Below are positions 30,401-40,442 of a stretch of DNA of 64,000 nucleotides, one piece after another. The DNA comes from Bacteroidota bacterium (lineage in GTDB: Bacteria; Bacteroidota; Bacteroidia; Cytophagales; Cyclobacteriaceae), in NCBI GenBank assembly GCA_947470895.1, contig CANIVF010000015.1, positions 1 to 64,000 on the forward strand, given 5' to 3'. The notes beneath the pieces are model-generated. The model was not told the DNA's origin. It saw nothing but the letters and a program-made list of their open reading frames with translations, and did not search any database. The translations under genes were made by a program, and so were the position numbers. The number at the start of each line of letters is the position of its first letter. Within the stretch, counting starts at the first letter, position 1.

Positions 30401-30877
30401 GGTGCCAATGGATACTAAAGTTGAAATAGCAGGATCATAAGATTCTTTATCACTGATGTAGTCTTTGAGCACATTAACTGATTCGTTAGAGCCAACCAAT
30501 TTCAGGTTATCCATGAAGTACGCTCTTACTTCTGCAATGGTGGTTTTCTTCAATGCAGCAAGATAAGTCTTTTCGATTTTTCCTTTCTCGTCTTTTGTGG
30601 TGGCATAATGGGTAAGCAGTGACACCGCATAACGGGACGAAATTCCGTCCTCCATTCCATTGGGTTGCACGCCATCGGTGACTAACATTAAACCTTCATC
30701 GCCTAGGCTAATAATTTCTTTAAATAATCTGGCAGCTTGCTCATTGTCGTTGGCAGGTAATAACGCCAATACATCGGCCACTTTTGTTTTAACTAGTCGT
30801 TGATCCTGAGCCGATAGAAATAGCGGTGCAAGAATGAACAACAGCAGAATGATGCGTGTGATATTTTTTATTTTCAT
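27494..30877 (-). CDS. HEAT-repeat protein with two C-terminal 3-keto-disaccharide hydrolase (DUF1080) domains
   Basis: 1127 aa; signal peptide, long HEAT-like region, two DUF1080 copies (GYESIFNGKDLSGWQGL...GDSGIYLRG; GFNVLFNGKDLNNWVGN...GANNGLGIHAP). Confidence 0.9.
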   Translation of the reverse strand: MKIKNITRIILLLFILAPLFLSAQDQRLVKTKVADVLALLPANDNEQAARLFKEIISLGDEGLMLVTDGVQPNGMEDGISSRYAVSLLTHYATTKDEKGKIEKTYLAALKKTTIAEVRAYFMDNLKLVGSNESVNVLKDYISDKESYDPAISTLVSIGTEDARKALLNALPKQSANIQVRLIKSLGELNDQPALTSITSFATSENASLRKQALWTIALLADASSYPVLLQQAQHVGFRNDPTEATTSLVEYLHQMTTKGNTPLVKEISKVLLDNTIDASQQHFRLASLKGMAKADAEATIATLIKERSRFDAEYQKEVLKIAVPSAGSAIALKLWQKEYKKSTGSGQADILSMLAKANRNYSFVETMLVPALSSSNQAVRMAAADEIAALKNKKFTAALLDYLLKAKDDAELTAAKQALLQVADKETDALITQGLESADAKNKIVLLEILGARRAVAHFDVVSKQTTSADSTVKKAAYHALPNVSAGSNVSALLKMLVGMETRNEQRAIQAAIISALDKNSAPLVNELYATQKTKVLPVLPYLNDVGALEKVVTAFYHGNESEKKVAFDALRNWQDHGAIRTLMAIRKDESLKPYHAQALQSLVSQAGKSVWPDDQKLLMLREMMTLASNKNEKTTILRAAGSVRTFLSLVFVSNYLDDQELSSAASRAAMQIALPTSDAKPGLTGMEVRKTLEHMLDKLTGEDSQYERIDILTYLEGLPYTKGYESIFNGKDLSGWQGLVDNPIARAKMTKEVLAKKQLEANAKVKDNWSVRDGMIVFQGDGANLCTTRPYGDFEMIVDWKISKNGDSGIYLRGTPQIQIWDIARIDVGAQVGSGGLYNNQKVRSTPLALADNPVGEWNTFYIKMIGDRVTVHLNGVLVVDNVVLENYWDRTLPAFSEEAIELQAHGTDLAFRNIYVRELGPKPYELSKEEKEQGFNVLFNGKDLNNWVGNKTDYVVEDNTIAIYPTKEGHGNLNTEKEYSDFIFRFEFQLTPGANNGLGIHAPLDGDAAYVGKEIQILDNDAPVYSNLELYQYHGSVYGVIAAKRGFLKPSGEWNQEEVYVKGDYIKVILNGTVILEGDMKKASKNGTLDHKEHPGLNRHTGHIGFLGHGSVVKFKNIRIKELTK

Positions 30878-30902
30878 CTCAGTGTAGTCTTAGATATAGT
30901 GA

Positions 30903-32168
30903 TTAGATTTTCCAGGGGCCTCTCATCGGCTGATTGATCAGGCGATTCGCAGCTTCATCATTAATAAACTCTTGTTTAACCGGATCAAAATCCAACGATC
31001 TTCCCAGTTGAAGTGCGATCTTACCCATGTTGACAATCGTAGCAGAACGATGGCCGTTAAGTTCATTCAAACCAAACTTCTTGCGACTTCTTACCGAATC
31101 AGAAAAAACAGACATTTGTGGTTCCGGATCAGGGAATGTATCGATGACTTTCAGAATGTTTGGAATATCGGATTTGAAGCCACGATAAATTTTTCCGTTT
31201 GGTCCTTCGATGTAAGGCACATTGGTGTCTTTGTTTTCACCATCCAGAATAATCTTACATCCATCGGCATAAGTAAACTCGATGCGTCTCCACGTACCCA
31301 CGGCATCATCATGTTGCTGCGGGCAATCCACATCCACACGAATCGGACTTGTATTGTCTTTTCCTAAAATGTATTGAACAGGATCGATGTAGTGCTGGCC
31401 CATATCGCCAAGGCCTCCTCCATCATAATCCCAGTAGCCTCTGAATGTGCTATGAACACGGTGTGCGTTGTACGGCTTATATTGTGCTGGACCGAGCCAC
31501 ATATCATAATCTAATTCTTGTGGCACTGGCATCGGATCAAGATCTGTTTTACCTACCCAATAAAATTTCCAGTTAAAACCAGTTACACCACTGATCGTTA
31601 CTTTCAATGGCCATCCTAAAATACCACTATCAACAGCTTTCTTCAATGGCTTCACTTCGGTGCCTAATCCATAAAAATTATCTTTAAATCGAAACCATGT
31701 GTTAAGCCTAAACATGCGACCATATTGTTCCATCGCTTCCACTACACGTTTACCTTCACCAATGGTTCTGGTCATCGGCTTTTCGCACCACACATCTTTA
31801 CCGGCTTGTGCCGCCATTACCGACATGATACCATGCCAATGCGGAGGAGTAGCAATATGGACAACATCAATATCGGGTTGAGCGAGCAACTCTCTGAAAT
31901 CAGAATAGCCACGAACATTTCCACCGGCCATAGCGATAGCATCTTTGAGGTGTAATTTGTCCACATCGCACATGGCCAACACTTTGGTGCCTTCATATTC
32001 AATGTGGCCCCGGCCCATTCCACCTACACCAATAATGGCCTTAGTGAGGGTATCGCTGGGAGCAAGAAATCCCGGTCCGCCCAACACGTGACGGGGTACA
32101 ATAGCAAAGGCACCTAATGCAAGTGCCGACTTTTTAATAAAGTCTCTTCGTGAATTGTTTTTTTTCAT
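30903..32168 (-). CDS. Gfo/Idh/MocA family oxidoreductase with Tat-like signal
   Basis: 421 aa; NNSRRDFIKKSALALGAFAIVP, IGVGGMGRGHIEY, VWCEKPMTRT. Confidence 0.93.
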   Translation of the reverse strand: MKKNNSRRDFIKKSALALGAFAIVPRHVLGGPGFLAPSDTLTKAIIGVGGMGRGHIEYEGTKVLAMCDVDKLHLKDAIAMAGGNVRGYSDFRELLAQPDIDVVHIATPPHWHGIMSVMAAQAGKDVWCEKPMTRTIGEGKRVVEAMEQYGRMFRLNTWFRFKDNFYGLGTEVKPLKKAVDSGILGWPLKVTISGVTGFNWKFYWVGKTDLDPMPVPQELDYDMWLGPAQYKPYNAHRVHSTFRGYWDYDGGGLGDMGQHYIDPVQYILGKDNTSPIRVDVDCPQQHDDAVGTWRRIEFTYADGCKIILDGENKDTNVPYIEGPNGKIYRGFKSDIPNILKVIDTFPDPEPQMSVFSDSVRSRKKFGLNELNGHRSATIVNMGKIALQLGRSLDFDPVKQEFINDEAANRLINQPMRGPWKI

Positions 32169-32332
32169 TCGCTTGATAATTATGAATGGCTTAAGATTAT
32201 TTCGGTGTTAACAGATAATTACAAAATGAGAAATTGAGCATACTATTTCTTTTAGGAAAAAGTAGTTTCAATGTACTTATTTAACTGCTAAAAATTCACC
32301 TACTTACATGTCCGGTAATTTTTGTATGTCGA

Positions 32333-33865
32333 TCAGGCCTTCAATTTTATCAGCTCCCAGGCAATCTTTCGGTCGTTGGCGAGCCTAGGCACTTTGTTCT
32401 GGCCTCCTAGTTTGCCTTGCGATTTCATGTAGTCGATAAAAGCATTTTTTAGAAGTGGTGCGATGATGAGTGTGCGTAGAATATTGCCTGAAATAAGATC
32501 ATCGTAATAAACATTCAAGCCCCGCAGTTGATTGTCGAGTTCCAACGAAAATGCTGCTAAATCTTTGGGAGGATTAGCAAACTCAATGAGCCATTCATGG
32601 TGCGGCATTCCTTCGGCAGGAGCCACATTGGGTGCTACGGTAAACTCTACCAATTCCACTTCCGGGAATTTTTGCATGGTGAACTTCATCGCCTTTTCTA
32701 CTTCTTCACCAATCACGTGTTCGCCAAAAGCAGAAATGAAATGTTTAATTCTTCCACTCACTACAATCCGATAAGGATTTTTGGAAACAAACTTTACAGT
32801 GTCTCCAATCGAATAACCCCACAAGCCAGCGTTGCTGTTGATAATCACCGCATAATTTTTTCCGAGTTCCACTTCTTCAATCGAAAGCCTGCGCGGGTTG
32901 TCTTTGAAGTACTCTTCGGTGGGAATGAATTCGAAAAATATTCCTGAGTTTAACAGTAAGAGCAATCCTTCGGCACGCAGCGAATCCTGGTAAGCAATAA
33001 ATCCTTCTGATGCCGGATAGGTTTCAATCGAATCGATTTGCTTTCCGATCGTTTCAAATAGTTTGGCGCGATAGGGCTCAAAGTTGACACCGCCATATAC
33101 AAACATCGAAAAGTTGGGAAACACATCTTTCACCTTTTTGCCGGTGCGTGCCACGATGCGATCAAAATACATTTGTGCCCAGGGTGGAATGCCCGAGATT
33201 AAAGTCATGTCGGCATGGATCGTTTCATCAATGATCTTATCCAATTTGGTTTCCCAATCGTCAATGCAATTGGTGGCATAACTTGGTTTTTGATTGGTGC
33301 GCAGATATCCCGGCACATGGTGATTGACGATACCTGAAAGTCGTCCTGTTTTTATTCCGGCTTTTTCGTCCAGCTCAGGACTGCCCGAAAGAAATATTAA
33401 ACCACCATCCAGAAATGATGCGTTTCCTGTTTCATGCACGTAACTTAACAAGGCATTGCGAGCGCTGTTGATATGATTGGGAACCGATTCTTTTGTAATA
33501 GGAATGTATTTGGTGCCCGAGGTAGTTCCTGACGTTTTTGCAAAATAGGCTGGCTTTCCTTTCCATAAAATGTCAGACTCGCCATGCAATACCTTTTCTA
33601 CATAAGGTTTCAGATCTTCATAATCACGAATAGGTACCTGCCTAATAAAATCCTGGTGGTTGCGGATGGATTCAAAGCCATGATCCTTTCCGAAAAGCGT
33701 TTCCTTACCCCCGTCAATAATATGGTTGAATACCTTTTGCTGATACTGAAACGGCTTTAATGACCATTCTTTTGTTTCCTTTGCAATATAAGCCGCGAAA
33801 GGTTTTGCAAGCACCGAACGTATACCCATGGCTGCAAAAGTAAGGGTATCCCGTTGAGGCTGCAA
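32333..33865 (-). CDS. GH3 auxin-responsive promoter family protein (acyl-adenylase-like)
   Basis: 510 aa; FAKTSGTTSGTKYIPITKES, ETYPASEGFIAYQ, NSNAGLWGYSIGDTVKF. Confidence 0.92.
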   Translation of the reverse strand: MQPQRDTLTFAAMGIRSVLAKPFAAYIAKETKEWSLKPFQYQQKVFNHIIDGGKETLFGKDHGFESIRNHQDFIRQVPIRDYEDLKPYVEKVLHGESDILWKGKPAYFAKTSGTTSGTKYIPITKESVPNHINSARNALLSYVHETGNASFLDGGLIFLSGSPELDEKAGIKTGRLSGIVNHHVPGYLRTNQKPSYATNCIDDWETKLDKIIDETIHADMTLISGIPPWAQMYFDRIVARTGKKVKDVFPNFSMFVYGGVNFEPYRAKLFETIGKQIDSIETYPASEGFIAYQDSLRAEGLLLLLNSGIFFEFIPTEEYFKDNPRRLSIEEVELGKNYAVIINSNAGLWGYSIGDTVKFVSKNPYRIVVSGRIKHFISAFGEHVIGEEVEKAMKFTMQKFPEVELVEFTVAPNVAPAEGMPHHEWLIEFANPPKDLAAFSLELDNQLRGLNVYYDDLISGNILRTLIIAPLLKNAFIDYMKSQGKLGGQNKVPRLANDRKIAWELIKLKA

Positions 33866-33987
33866 GCCGGAAAAAGTGCTGACAAAGATTCCGGTTTTTT
33901 TCTTTGGGACAATTTTTGAGTGAAAGAAGATTATTACTGAAAGTAACTTATGATCTAACTGATCGTTGGAATACTAAAATTCGAATT

Positions 33988-35424
33988 ATGAATATGTTAA
34001 GGACAATAGTTGTTGGATTTATTGCTGGTTTGGCCGGAGCCTATACTCTTTTTTCTTACCAGGAAGAAAAAATTTCGCGCCAGCAAAGAGAAGATTCCTT
34101 TCAGGTATCTGACCATCAACCCACTGAGGTTTACCAACCTAACATAACCGAATCATCACCAACAGAAAGCACTACGACTGACGCTATCGATTTCAGTCTC
34201 GCAGCGGGCAAGGCAACTCCCAGCGTAGTCTATATTAACAGCATCTCGCAAGGTAATCCTTCTTATTCAGCCTGGGATCTTATTTTTGGGGGAGGAGGCT
34301 CTCAAACTCAGGTGAGCAGCGGTTCGGGTGTTATTTTTTCCGCGGATGGGTACATTGTCACCAACAATCACGTGATTGAATCAGCCGAAAAAATTCAGGT
34401 GCTCTATAATAAAAAATCCTATGATGCAGAGTTAATCGGCACTGATCCATCGTCTGATCTGGCTGTATTGAAAATTAAAGAAACCAACCTGCCTGCGATC
34501 ACCATTGGTAATTCTAAGACATTGGCCGTGGGCGAGTGGGTAGTGGCCGTTGGAAATCCATTTTCTCTTTCTTCTACCGTAACAGCTGGTATCGTCAGTG
34601 CAAAAGGCCGTAAAATCAATGTGGTTGATGCGCGCTTTCCTATTGAGTCATTCATTCAAACGGATGCTGCGATTAACCCGGGCAATAGTGGCGGTGCGCT
34701 GGTGAATAAGAATGGCGACCTTGTCGGAATTAATACCGCCATACTTTCACGCACCGGATCATATACCGGATATGCTTTTGCCGTACCGGTAGACATTGCA
34801 AAAAAAGTGGTAGACGATTTGATCAAACATGGTGTTCCGCAAAAAGCAATTTTTGGTGGCAGTGTGATCGAATACGATTATCAGAATGCCCAGAAGTATG
34901 ATCTTGATTCGGATGTGAAAGAATTTAAGGGTGTGCTGGTAGGAAAAGTAGATCGCTCCGGAGCAGCCAATGATGCGGGTCTGCAAGAAGGTGACATCAT
35001 TACGAAAATTAATAATGTTGAAATAAACAGTGAGAGCGCTTTCGAGGAAGAGTTAAGCTATCGTTATCCTGGAGATAAAATCAACATTTCATTTATCCGA
35101 AATGGCAAAGCGAGCACCACAAACTTAACGCTCTTGAATAAAAATGGTGACACCAACCTGGTAAAAAGAAAAATCTATTCCGATGCCTCCATCGGTGCCA
35201 GCCTTGAAGCCGTTGATTATGGTGTGAAGATTTTTAAAATCAAAGACGGAGTTTTCAAACAATTAGCCCTGCAAGAAAATTTCACAATTGTGTACATTAA
35301 TCGTCAGCGAGTAAAAGACCCTCAGGATGTCATCGAATTCTTTAGTAAATATAAAGGACGTGTTTACATGGTAGGTATTAACAGCGCCAAGCAGGAAGTT
35401 CCGTTTTCGTTCTACCTGAAGTAA
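33988..35424 (+). CDS. Deg/HtrA-type trypsin-like serine protease with PDZ domain
   Basis: VTNNHVIESAEKI, GTDPSSDLAVLKI, INPGNSGGALVNKNG; start assigned at MNMLRTIVVGFIAGLAG. Confidence 0.94.
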   Translation: MNMLRTIVVGFIAGLAGAYTLFSYQEEKISRQQREDSFQVSDHQPTEVYQPNITESSPTESTTTDAIDFSLAAGKATPSVVYINSISQGNPSYSAWDLIFGGGGSQTQVSSGSGVIFSADGYIVTNNHVIESAEKIQVLYNKKSYDAELIGTDPSSDLAVLKIKETNLPAITIGNSKTLAVGEWVVAVGNPFSLSSTVTAGIVSAKGRKINVVDARFPIESFIQTDAAINPGNSGGALVNKNGDLVGINTAILSRTGSYTGYAFAVPVDIAKKVVDDLIKHGVPQKAIFGGSVIEYDYQNAQKYDLDSDVKEFKGVLVGKVDRSGAANDAGLQEGDIITKINNVEINSESAFEEELSYRYPGDKINISFIRNGKASTTNLTLLNKNGDTNLVKRKIYSDASIGASLEAVDYGVKIFKIKDGVFKQLALQENFTIVYINRQRVKDPQDVIEFFSKYKGRVYMVGINSAKQEVPFSFYLK

Positions 35425-35438
35425 AGAAACAAAAACGA

Positions 35439-36875
35439 TTAGTTTGAGCCCGTCATGCGGGTCTTGAACTTCTTGGTGAGTTCATCTACACTATTTTTGA
35501 AGTTGACATCGGTCTTCATCATGTCTTCGACCGACTCCAACGCGTGAATGACGGTGCTATGATCGCGGCCACCGAAGTTCTCTCCGATTAAAGCAAGCGT
35601 AAGTTGTGTGTATCGCTTGCAAAAATACATCGCCACCTGACGTGGAATAACAATCTCACGCTTCTTTACTTTACTCTTCATCTGATCGAGGCTTACCTTG
35701 AAGTAATCAACCACCGTTTTTTGAATAAAGTCGACACTCACATCAGCCTGAATTTCCTTCACGATATTTTTCAATACCTCTTTGGCCAATTCAAGATCAA
35801 TATCTTTTTTAAGTAAAGTAGCGTGAAAGAGCAATGAGTTCAACACACCTTCCATGTCGCGAAGGTTTGTATCCACACTATAAGCGAGGTATTCGGCAAC
35901 TTCCGTTGGAATTTCAATTCCATCCGACTGCATCTTGTTATGAATGATCGCCAGCTTGGTTTCAAAATCAGGCTCTTGAAGATCAGCAGTAAGTCCCCAT
36001 TTGAATCTTGAAAGCAGTCTCTCCTGAAATCCTTTCAAATCTCTTGGAGGGCAATCACTCGTCATAATAATCTGCTTGCCCGATTGGTGAAGCTGATTAA
36101 AAATATGAAAGAACATTTCCTGTGTTTTCTCACGACCTGCCAGGAACTGCACGTCATCGAGAATCAGCAAATCCACTTGGAGATAATAGTTTTGAAACTC
36201 TTGTATTTTATGATTTTGAAGTGCATTCAAAAACTGGCTGGTAAAATCATTTTGATCGATATACAAAACAATCTTTTCAGGCAGATTTCTTTTTATTTCA
36301 TTTCCGATAGCCTGTACCAAGTGTGTTTTACCAACACCTACACCTCCATAAAGCATCAAAGGATTAAATGATGTAACACCCGGCTTTTTGGCAACCGCCA
36401 CACCGGCTGATCGCGCAAGACGATTGCAATCACCTTCAACAAAGTTATCGAACGTATAATTTGGATTAAGCCTTGAATTGACTGTTTGCGGATTAAGTGG
36501 TTTAAAGCTAAATGGAGAATAATCTTCATGAGCCGCACCATTGGTTGCCTGAAATGGATAGCGCTTGGTTCCGTTTCCATTAGGGTAATTCACCACCAAT
36601 GGAGGGTTCTTGTGATTACCACTATCCACCACTACAGAATACTCAAGCCTCCCATTTGGGCCCATAACCTGATGAATGGCTCTTTTCAAGACAGGAACGT
36701 AATGTTCTTCAAGCCATTCGTAAAAGAACTGGGAAGGAACCTGTATCGTAAGTACATCTCCCTCGTTTCTTAAAGGACTTATTGGTTTGAACCATGTATT
36801 GAAGTTTTGTTCATCTACATCCTGCCGAATCACTTCGAGACAATCACTCCATACTGTTGCGCAGTCCACCACCAT
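35439..36875 (-). CDS. dnaA: Chromosomal replication initiator DnaA
   Basis: 478 aa; YTFDNFVEGDCNRLARSAG, LYGGVGVGKTHLVQAIGNE, LLILDDVQFLAGREKTQEMFFHIFN, GGRDHSTVIHA. Confidence 0.97.
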   Translation of the reverse strand: MVVDCATVWSDCLEVIRQDVDEQNFNTWFKPISPLRNEGDVLTIQVPSQFFYEWLEEHYVPVLKRAIHQVMGPNGRLEYSVVVDSGNHKNPPLVVNYPNGNGTKRYPFQATNGAAHEDYSPFSFKPLNPQTVNSRLNPNYTFDNFVEGDCNRLARSAGVAVAKKPGVTSFNPLMLYGGVGVGKTHLVQAIGNEIKRNLPEKIVLYIDQNDFTSQFLNALQNHKIQEFQNYYLQVDLLILDDVQFLAGREKTQEMFFHIFNQLHQSGKQIIMTSDCPPRDLKGFQERLLSRFKWGLTADLQEPDFETKLAIIHNKMQSDGIEIPTEVAEYLAYSVDTNLRDMEGVLNSLLFHATLLKKDIDLELAKEVLKNIVKEIQADVSVDFIQKTVVDYFKVSLDQMKSKVKKREIVIPRQVAMYFCKRYTQLTLALIGENFGGRDHSTVIHALESVEDMMKTDVNFKNSVDELTKKFKTRMTGSN

Positions 36876-37080
36876 TTATTAAAAGCTGTCGATTTTGATG
36901 AAAATCCTCCTAATTTTTTTTGGAGGGAGACAAAGGTGTAAAAAAATGAAGAACAAAAAAAACAATTAACGCTCTTGCTTTCATGGTATTTTTTATCGCT
37001 ATATGCATCAGTAAAATCATATTTAAATTGCATTACTCACAACTAAAATTCAACTTGAATCTACTATTTCAATCGAATAC

Positions 37081-38190
37081 ATGAACTCCGGAACTTTCAA
37101 AAGCTCGCCCGACTTTCCGTTCAATTTTCCCTCTTACGAGGATTGGATAGAAGTGGCCCGTCAGGAATTGGAGGGAGCAGATCCCAATGAAAAACTCAGT
37201 CTCAAAAAAGAAAACCTCGAAATTTGTGCGTTTTACACAGCCGATCAAAAAGAAAAAAAAAGTTCTCCATCGTTGAAGGCATCTTTAAATCCATACTATG
37301 GAGCAAGAAGCTGGGCAAACACACCAAAAATTTTAGTATCTGATCAAAAGAAAGCCAATGAGATGGCTGTGGCTCATTTAAACTATGGTGCTGATGGTCT
37401 ATTATTTGACTGTCAATCGGTAGCCATAAACCCAACGATTCTACTCAATAACATCAGCATTACAGATTGCTCTGTTTCATTTCTTATTAATGATGATAAA
37501 AACAACTGGCTTAATGATTTTAGGATTTTCGCAGAAAGTAATTTTGATAAAAATGAAATCAGGGGTTGCATATTCTGGAAAAGTGCTCCTGAAAAACTCA
37601 ATGGTACTGTTCAGTGTTTCGCATCATGGCCAAAATTCTTTTCGTTAGGAATGATGATTCCTTCACAAGAGGATGCCGTTGATGAAATCGCTCAGTCGCT
37701 AAATAAAGTTGTTCAATGGATTGAGGTATCAGAAAAAAATTTAACTGCACAGATGATACTTGATCAGATTGCGTTCTCAACTGCCGTGGGCACCGACTTC
37801 TTCCTTGATATCGCTAAAATAAAATCATTACGAAATCTCTGGAATCAGGTAAGAGGTGCTTACCAGGTTGCCAATACCAGATATCTTCACATTCATTCAA
37901 ACTCCACCCTTTGGATGAACGATATTTTTCAACCCCATGGTAATATGATTAAATCAACCACCTCAGCCATGGCGGCTATTGCGGGAGGTTGTAATAGTTT
38001 AACGGTGGAAGCTGAAGACGCCACCAATGAAACGATGAGCAGAATTGCGAGGAACGTATCAACTATCCTGCGCGAAGAATGTCATTTCTCAAAAGTAGCG
38101 GATCCAACAGCAGGCTCTTACTACATGGATTCAATTACTGATCAGCTTTCCGAAAAAGTGTGGATTAAATTTCAATCCCTGATGAAATGA
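37081..38190 (+). CDS. mutA: Methylmalonyl-CoA mutase small subunit
   Basis: Mutase-like beta subunit immediately before the large subunit, 4-nt overlap; [28 protein letters not shown]. Confidence 0.92.
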   Translation: MNSGTFKSSPDFPFNFPSYEDWIEVARQELEGADPNEKLSLKKENLEICAFYTADQKEKKSSPSLKASLNPYYGARSWANTPKILVSDQKKANEMAVAHLNYGADGLLFDCQSVAINPTILLNNISITDCSVSFLINDDKNNWLNDFRIFAESNFDKNEIRGCIFWKSAPEKLNGTVQCFASWPKFFSLGMMIPSQEDAVDEIAQSLNKVVQWIEVSEKNLTAQMILDQIAFSTAVGTDFFLDIAKIKSLRNLWNQVRGAYQVANTRYLHIHSNSTLWMNDIFQPHGNMIKSTTSAMAAIAGGCNSLTVEAEDATNETMSRIARNVSTILREECHFSKVADPTAGSYYMDSITDQLSEKVWIKFQSLMK

Positions 38191-40313
38191 TGAAGCCCGA
38201 TTTTTCAAAAATAAAATTCAATCAATTCAAGCCAGAGGAAAAATCAGGGCAGCATGAGCCTTGGATTTCTTCAGAAAAAATTGTAGTTAAACCAGAGTTT
38301 ACTGCTGACGATGTCGATAACAATTCCATTAAGAACTTTTCGGCAGGCATTGCTCCCTACCTACGCGGTCCGTATGCTACCATGTATACTGTAAGGCCGT
38401 GGACCATTCGGCAATATGCCGGCTTTTCTACTGCCAAAGAATCCAACGCATTTTATAGGAGAAATCTTGCTGCTGGTCAAAAAGGATTATCCGTTGCCTT
38501 TGATCTAGCCACGCATCGTGGTTATGATTCCGATCATCCGCGCGTAGCCGGTGATGTTGGCAAAGCGGGAGTTGCCATCGACTCGGTGCTAGATATGAAA
38601 ATGTTATTCGATCAGATTCCACTAGATAAAATGTCGGTGTCGATGACGATGAATGGAGCCGTGCTCCCCATCATGGCATTCTATATTGTAGCAGCCAAAG
38701 AACAAGGTGTGAATCCTCATCAACTCAATGGCACCATTCAAAATGATATTCTGAAAGAGTTTATGGTGCGTAATACGTACATCTATCCTCCTGCTCCTTC
38801 CATGCGTATTGTTTCAGATATCTTTTCGTATTGCTCGAAGCACATGCCGAAATTTAACAGCATCAGCATTAGTGGTTATCACATGCACGAAGCTGGTGCT
38901 CCGGCTCACATCGAACTCGCATACACATTGGCAGACGGCTTAGAATACATTCGTGCCGGACTGAAAGCTGGAATTGCCATTGATGATTTTGCCCCACGCC
39001 TATCTTTTTTCTGGGGCATCGGCATGAATTTTTTTATGGAGATTGCCAAAATGCGTGCAGGTCGTGTGTTATGGGCTAAAATGGTGCAATCATTTCAACC
39101 AAAAAATTCCAAATCCATGGCGTTGCGCACACATTGCCAAACGTCAGGCTGGAGTTTAACTGCCCAGGATCCATACAATAATGTAACACGCACTACCATT
39201 GAAGCCATGGCGGCTGTGTTAGGTGGAACTCAATCTTTGCATACCAATTCATTGGATGAAGCAATTGCCCTGCCTACCGATTTCTCTGCACGCATTGCAC
39301 GCAACACGCAGTTGTTCATTCAAAAAGAAACGGGAGTTACTCAAGTGGTTGATCCGTTAGGTGGATCATACTATGTTGAATATTTGACCGAACAACTCGT
39401 TAACAAGGCCTGGGCCCTCATGGAAGAAGTGGAGGAACTCGGTGGTATGACGCGCGCTATTGAAAGCGGTGTTCCTAAAATGCGTATTGAAGAAGCTGCC
39501 GCTGCCAAACAGGCAAGAATTGATATTGGCCGTGATGTGATTGTAGGAGTGAATCGCTATCAGACTAATGAAGTCCCTGATTTTGATATTCTGGATGTCG
39601 ACAATGCTGCGGTACGGAAAGAACAAATCGAAAAACTGGAACGATTAAAAAAAGAAAGAAATCAGGAGGCTGTCAGCGCAGCCCTCCAGACCCTTGAGCA
39701 CGCAGCAAAAAATGGAACGGGAAATTTATTGGAACTAGCTGTTGTTGCTGCACGGAACCGGGCAACCCTTGGCGAAATTTCATTGGCACTGGAAAATGTA
39801 TTTGGTCGCTATAAAGCAACCATCCGATCTATTTCAGGTGTATATTCGGGTGAAATGAAAAATCAAAAGGAATTGGAAGAAGTTCGCGCACTCTCCGATC
39901 GCTTTGCCGAATCAGATGGTCGCAGACCACGCATTCTAATTGCGAAAATGGGGCAAGACGGACATGATCGGGGAGCGAAAGTGATCGCCACGGGTTTTGC
40001 CGATTTAGGATTTGATGTAGATATAGGTCCACTTTTCCAAACACCCGAAGAGGTTGCGCTGCAAGCAGCAGAAAATGATGTTCATGTTATCGGTGCATCC
40101 AGTCTTGCTGCAGGGCACAAAACGTTAATTCCCCAACTTATTGATTCATTAAAAAAAATCGGAAGACCTGATATTAAAGTGGTAGCCGGTGGAGTAATAC
40201 CTCCGCAAGATTATGATTTTCTATACCGCATCGGGGTTATGGGAATTTTTGGACCGGGTACACCTGTTTCTGAATCTGCCAAGAAAATTCTTGTGAATCT
40301 ATTGGGCGAATAA
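38187..40313 (+). CDS. scpA: Methylmalonyl-CoA mutase large subunit
   Basis: 708 aa; [36 protein letters not shown]12-binding [25 protein letters not shown]. Confidence 0.97.
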   Translation: MMKPDFSKIKFNQFKPEEKSGQHEPWISSEKIVVKPEFTADDVDNNSIKNFSAGIAPYLRGPYATMYTVRPWTIRQYAGFSTAKESNAFYRRNLAAGQKGLSVAFDLATHRGYDSDHPRVAGDVGKAGVAIDSVLDMKMLFDQIPLDKMSVSMTMNGAVLPIMAFYIVAAKEQGVNPHQLNGTIQNDILKEFMVRNTYIYPPAPSMRIVSDIFSYCSKHMPKFNSISISGYHMHEAGAPAHIELAYTLADGLEYIRAGLKAGIAIDDFAPRLSFFWGIGMNFFMEIAKMRAGRVLWAKMVQSFQPKNSKSMALRTHCQTSGWSLTAQDPYNNVTRTTIEAMAAVLGGTQSLHTNSLDEAIALPTDFSARIARNTQLFIQKETGVTQVVDPLGGSYYVEYLTEQLVNKAWALMEEVEELGGMTRAIESGVPKMRIEEAAAAKQARIDIGRDVIVGVNRYQTNEVPDFDILDVDNAAVRKEQIEKLERLKKERNQEAVSAALQTLEHAAKNGTGNLLELAVVAARNRATLGEISLALENVFGRYKATIRSISGVYSGEMKNQKELEEVRALSDRFAESDGRRPRILIAKMGQDGHDRGAKVIATGFADLGFDVDIGPLFQTPEEVALQAAENDVHVIGASSLAAGHKTLIPQLIDSLKKIGRPDIKVVAGGVIPPQDYDFLYRIGVMGIFGPGTPVSESAKKILVNLLGE

Positions 40314-40442
40314 TTAAGTCATTCATACCCATTGCTATTTTTCTTTGGTGTGGAATCATTTCACTTAACGCATTAGATTTTTCAAAAGTGGCGCCAGCAA
40401 AAGGAATTTTATTAATTTTAAATTGGAAAATTTTTAAAAACT

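Noticed and set aside
36876-37080. oriC next to dnaA
   Set aside because: No clear cluster of TTATNCACA boxes in the intergenic region and no dnaN neighbour.
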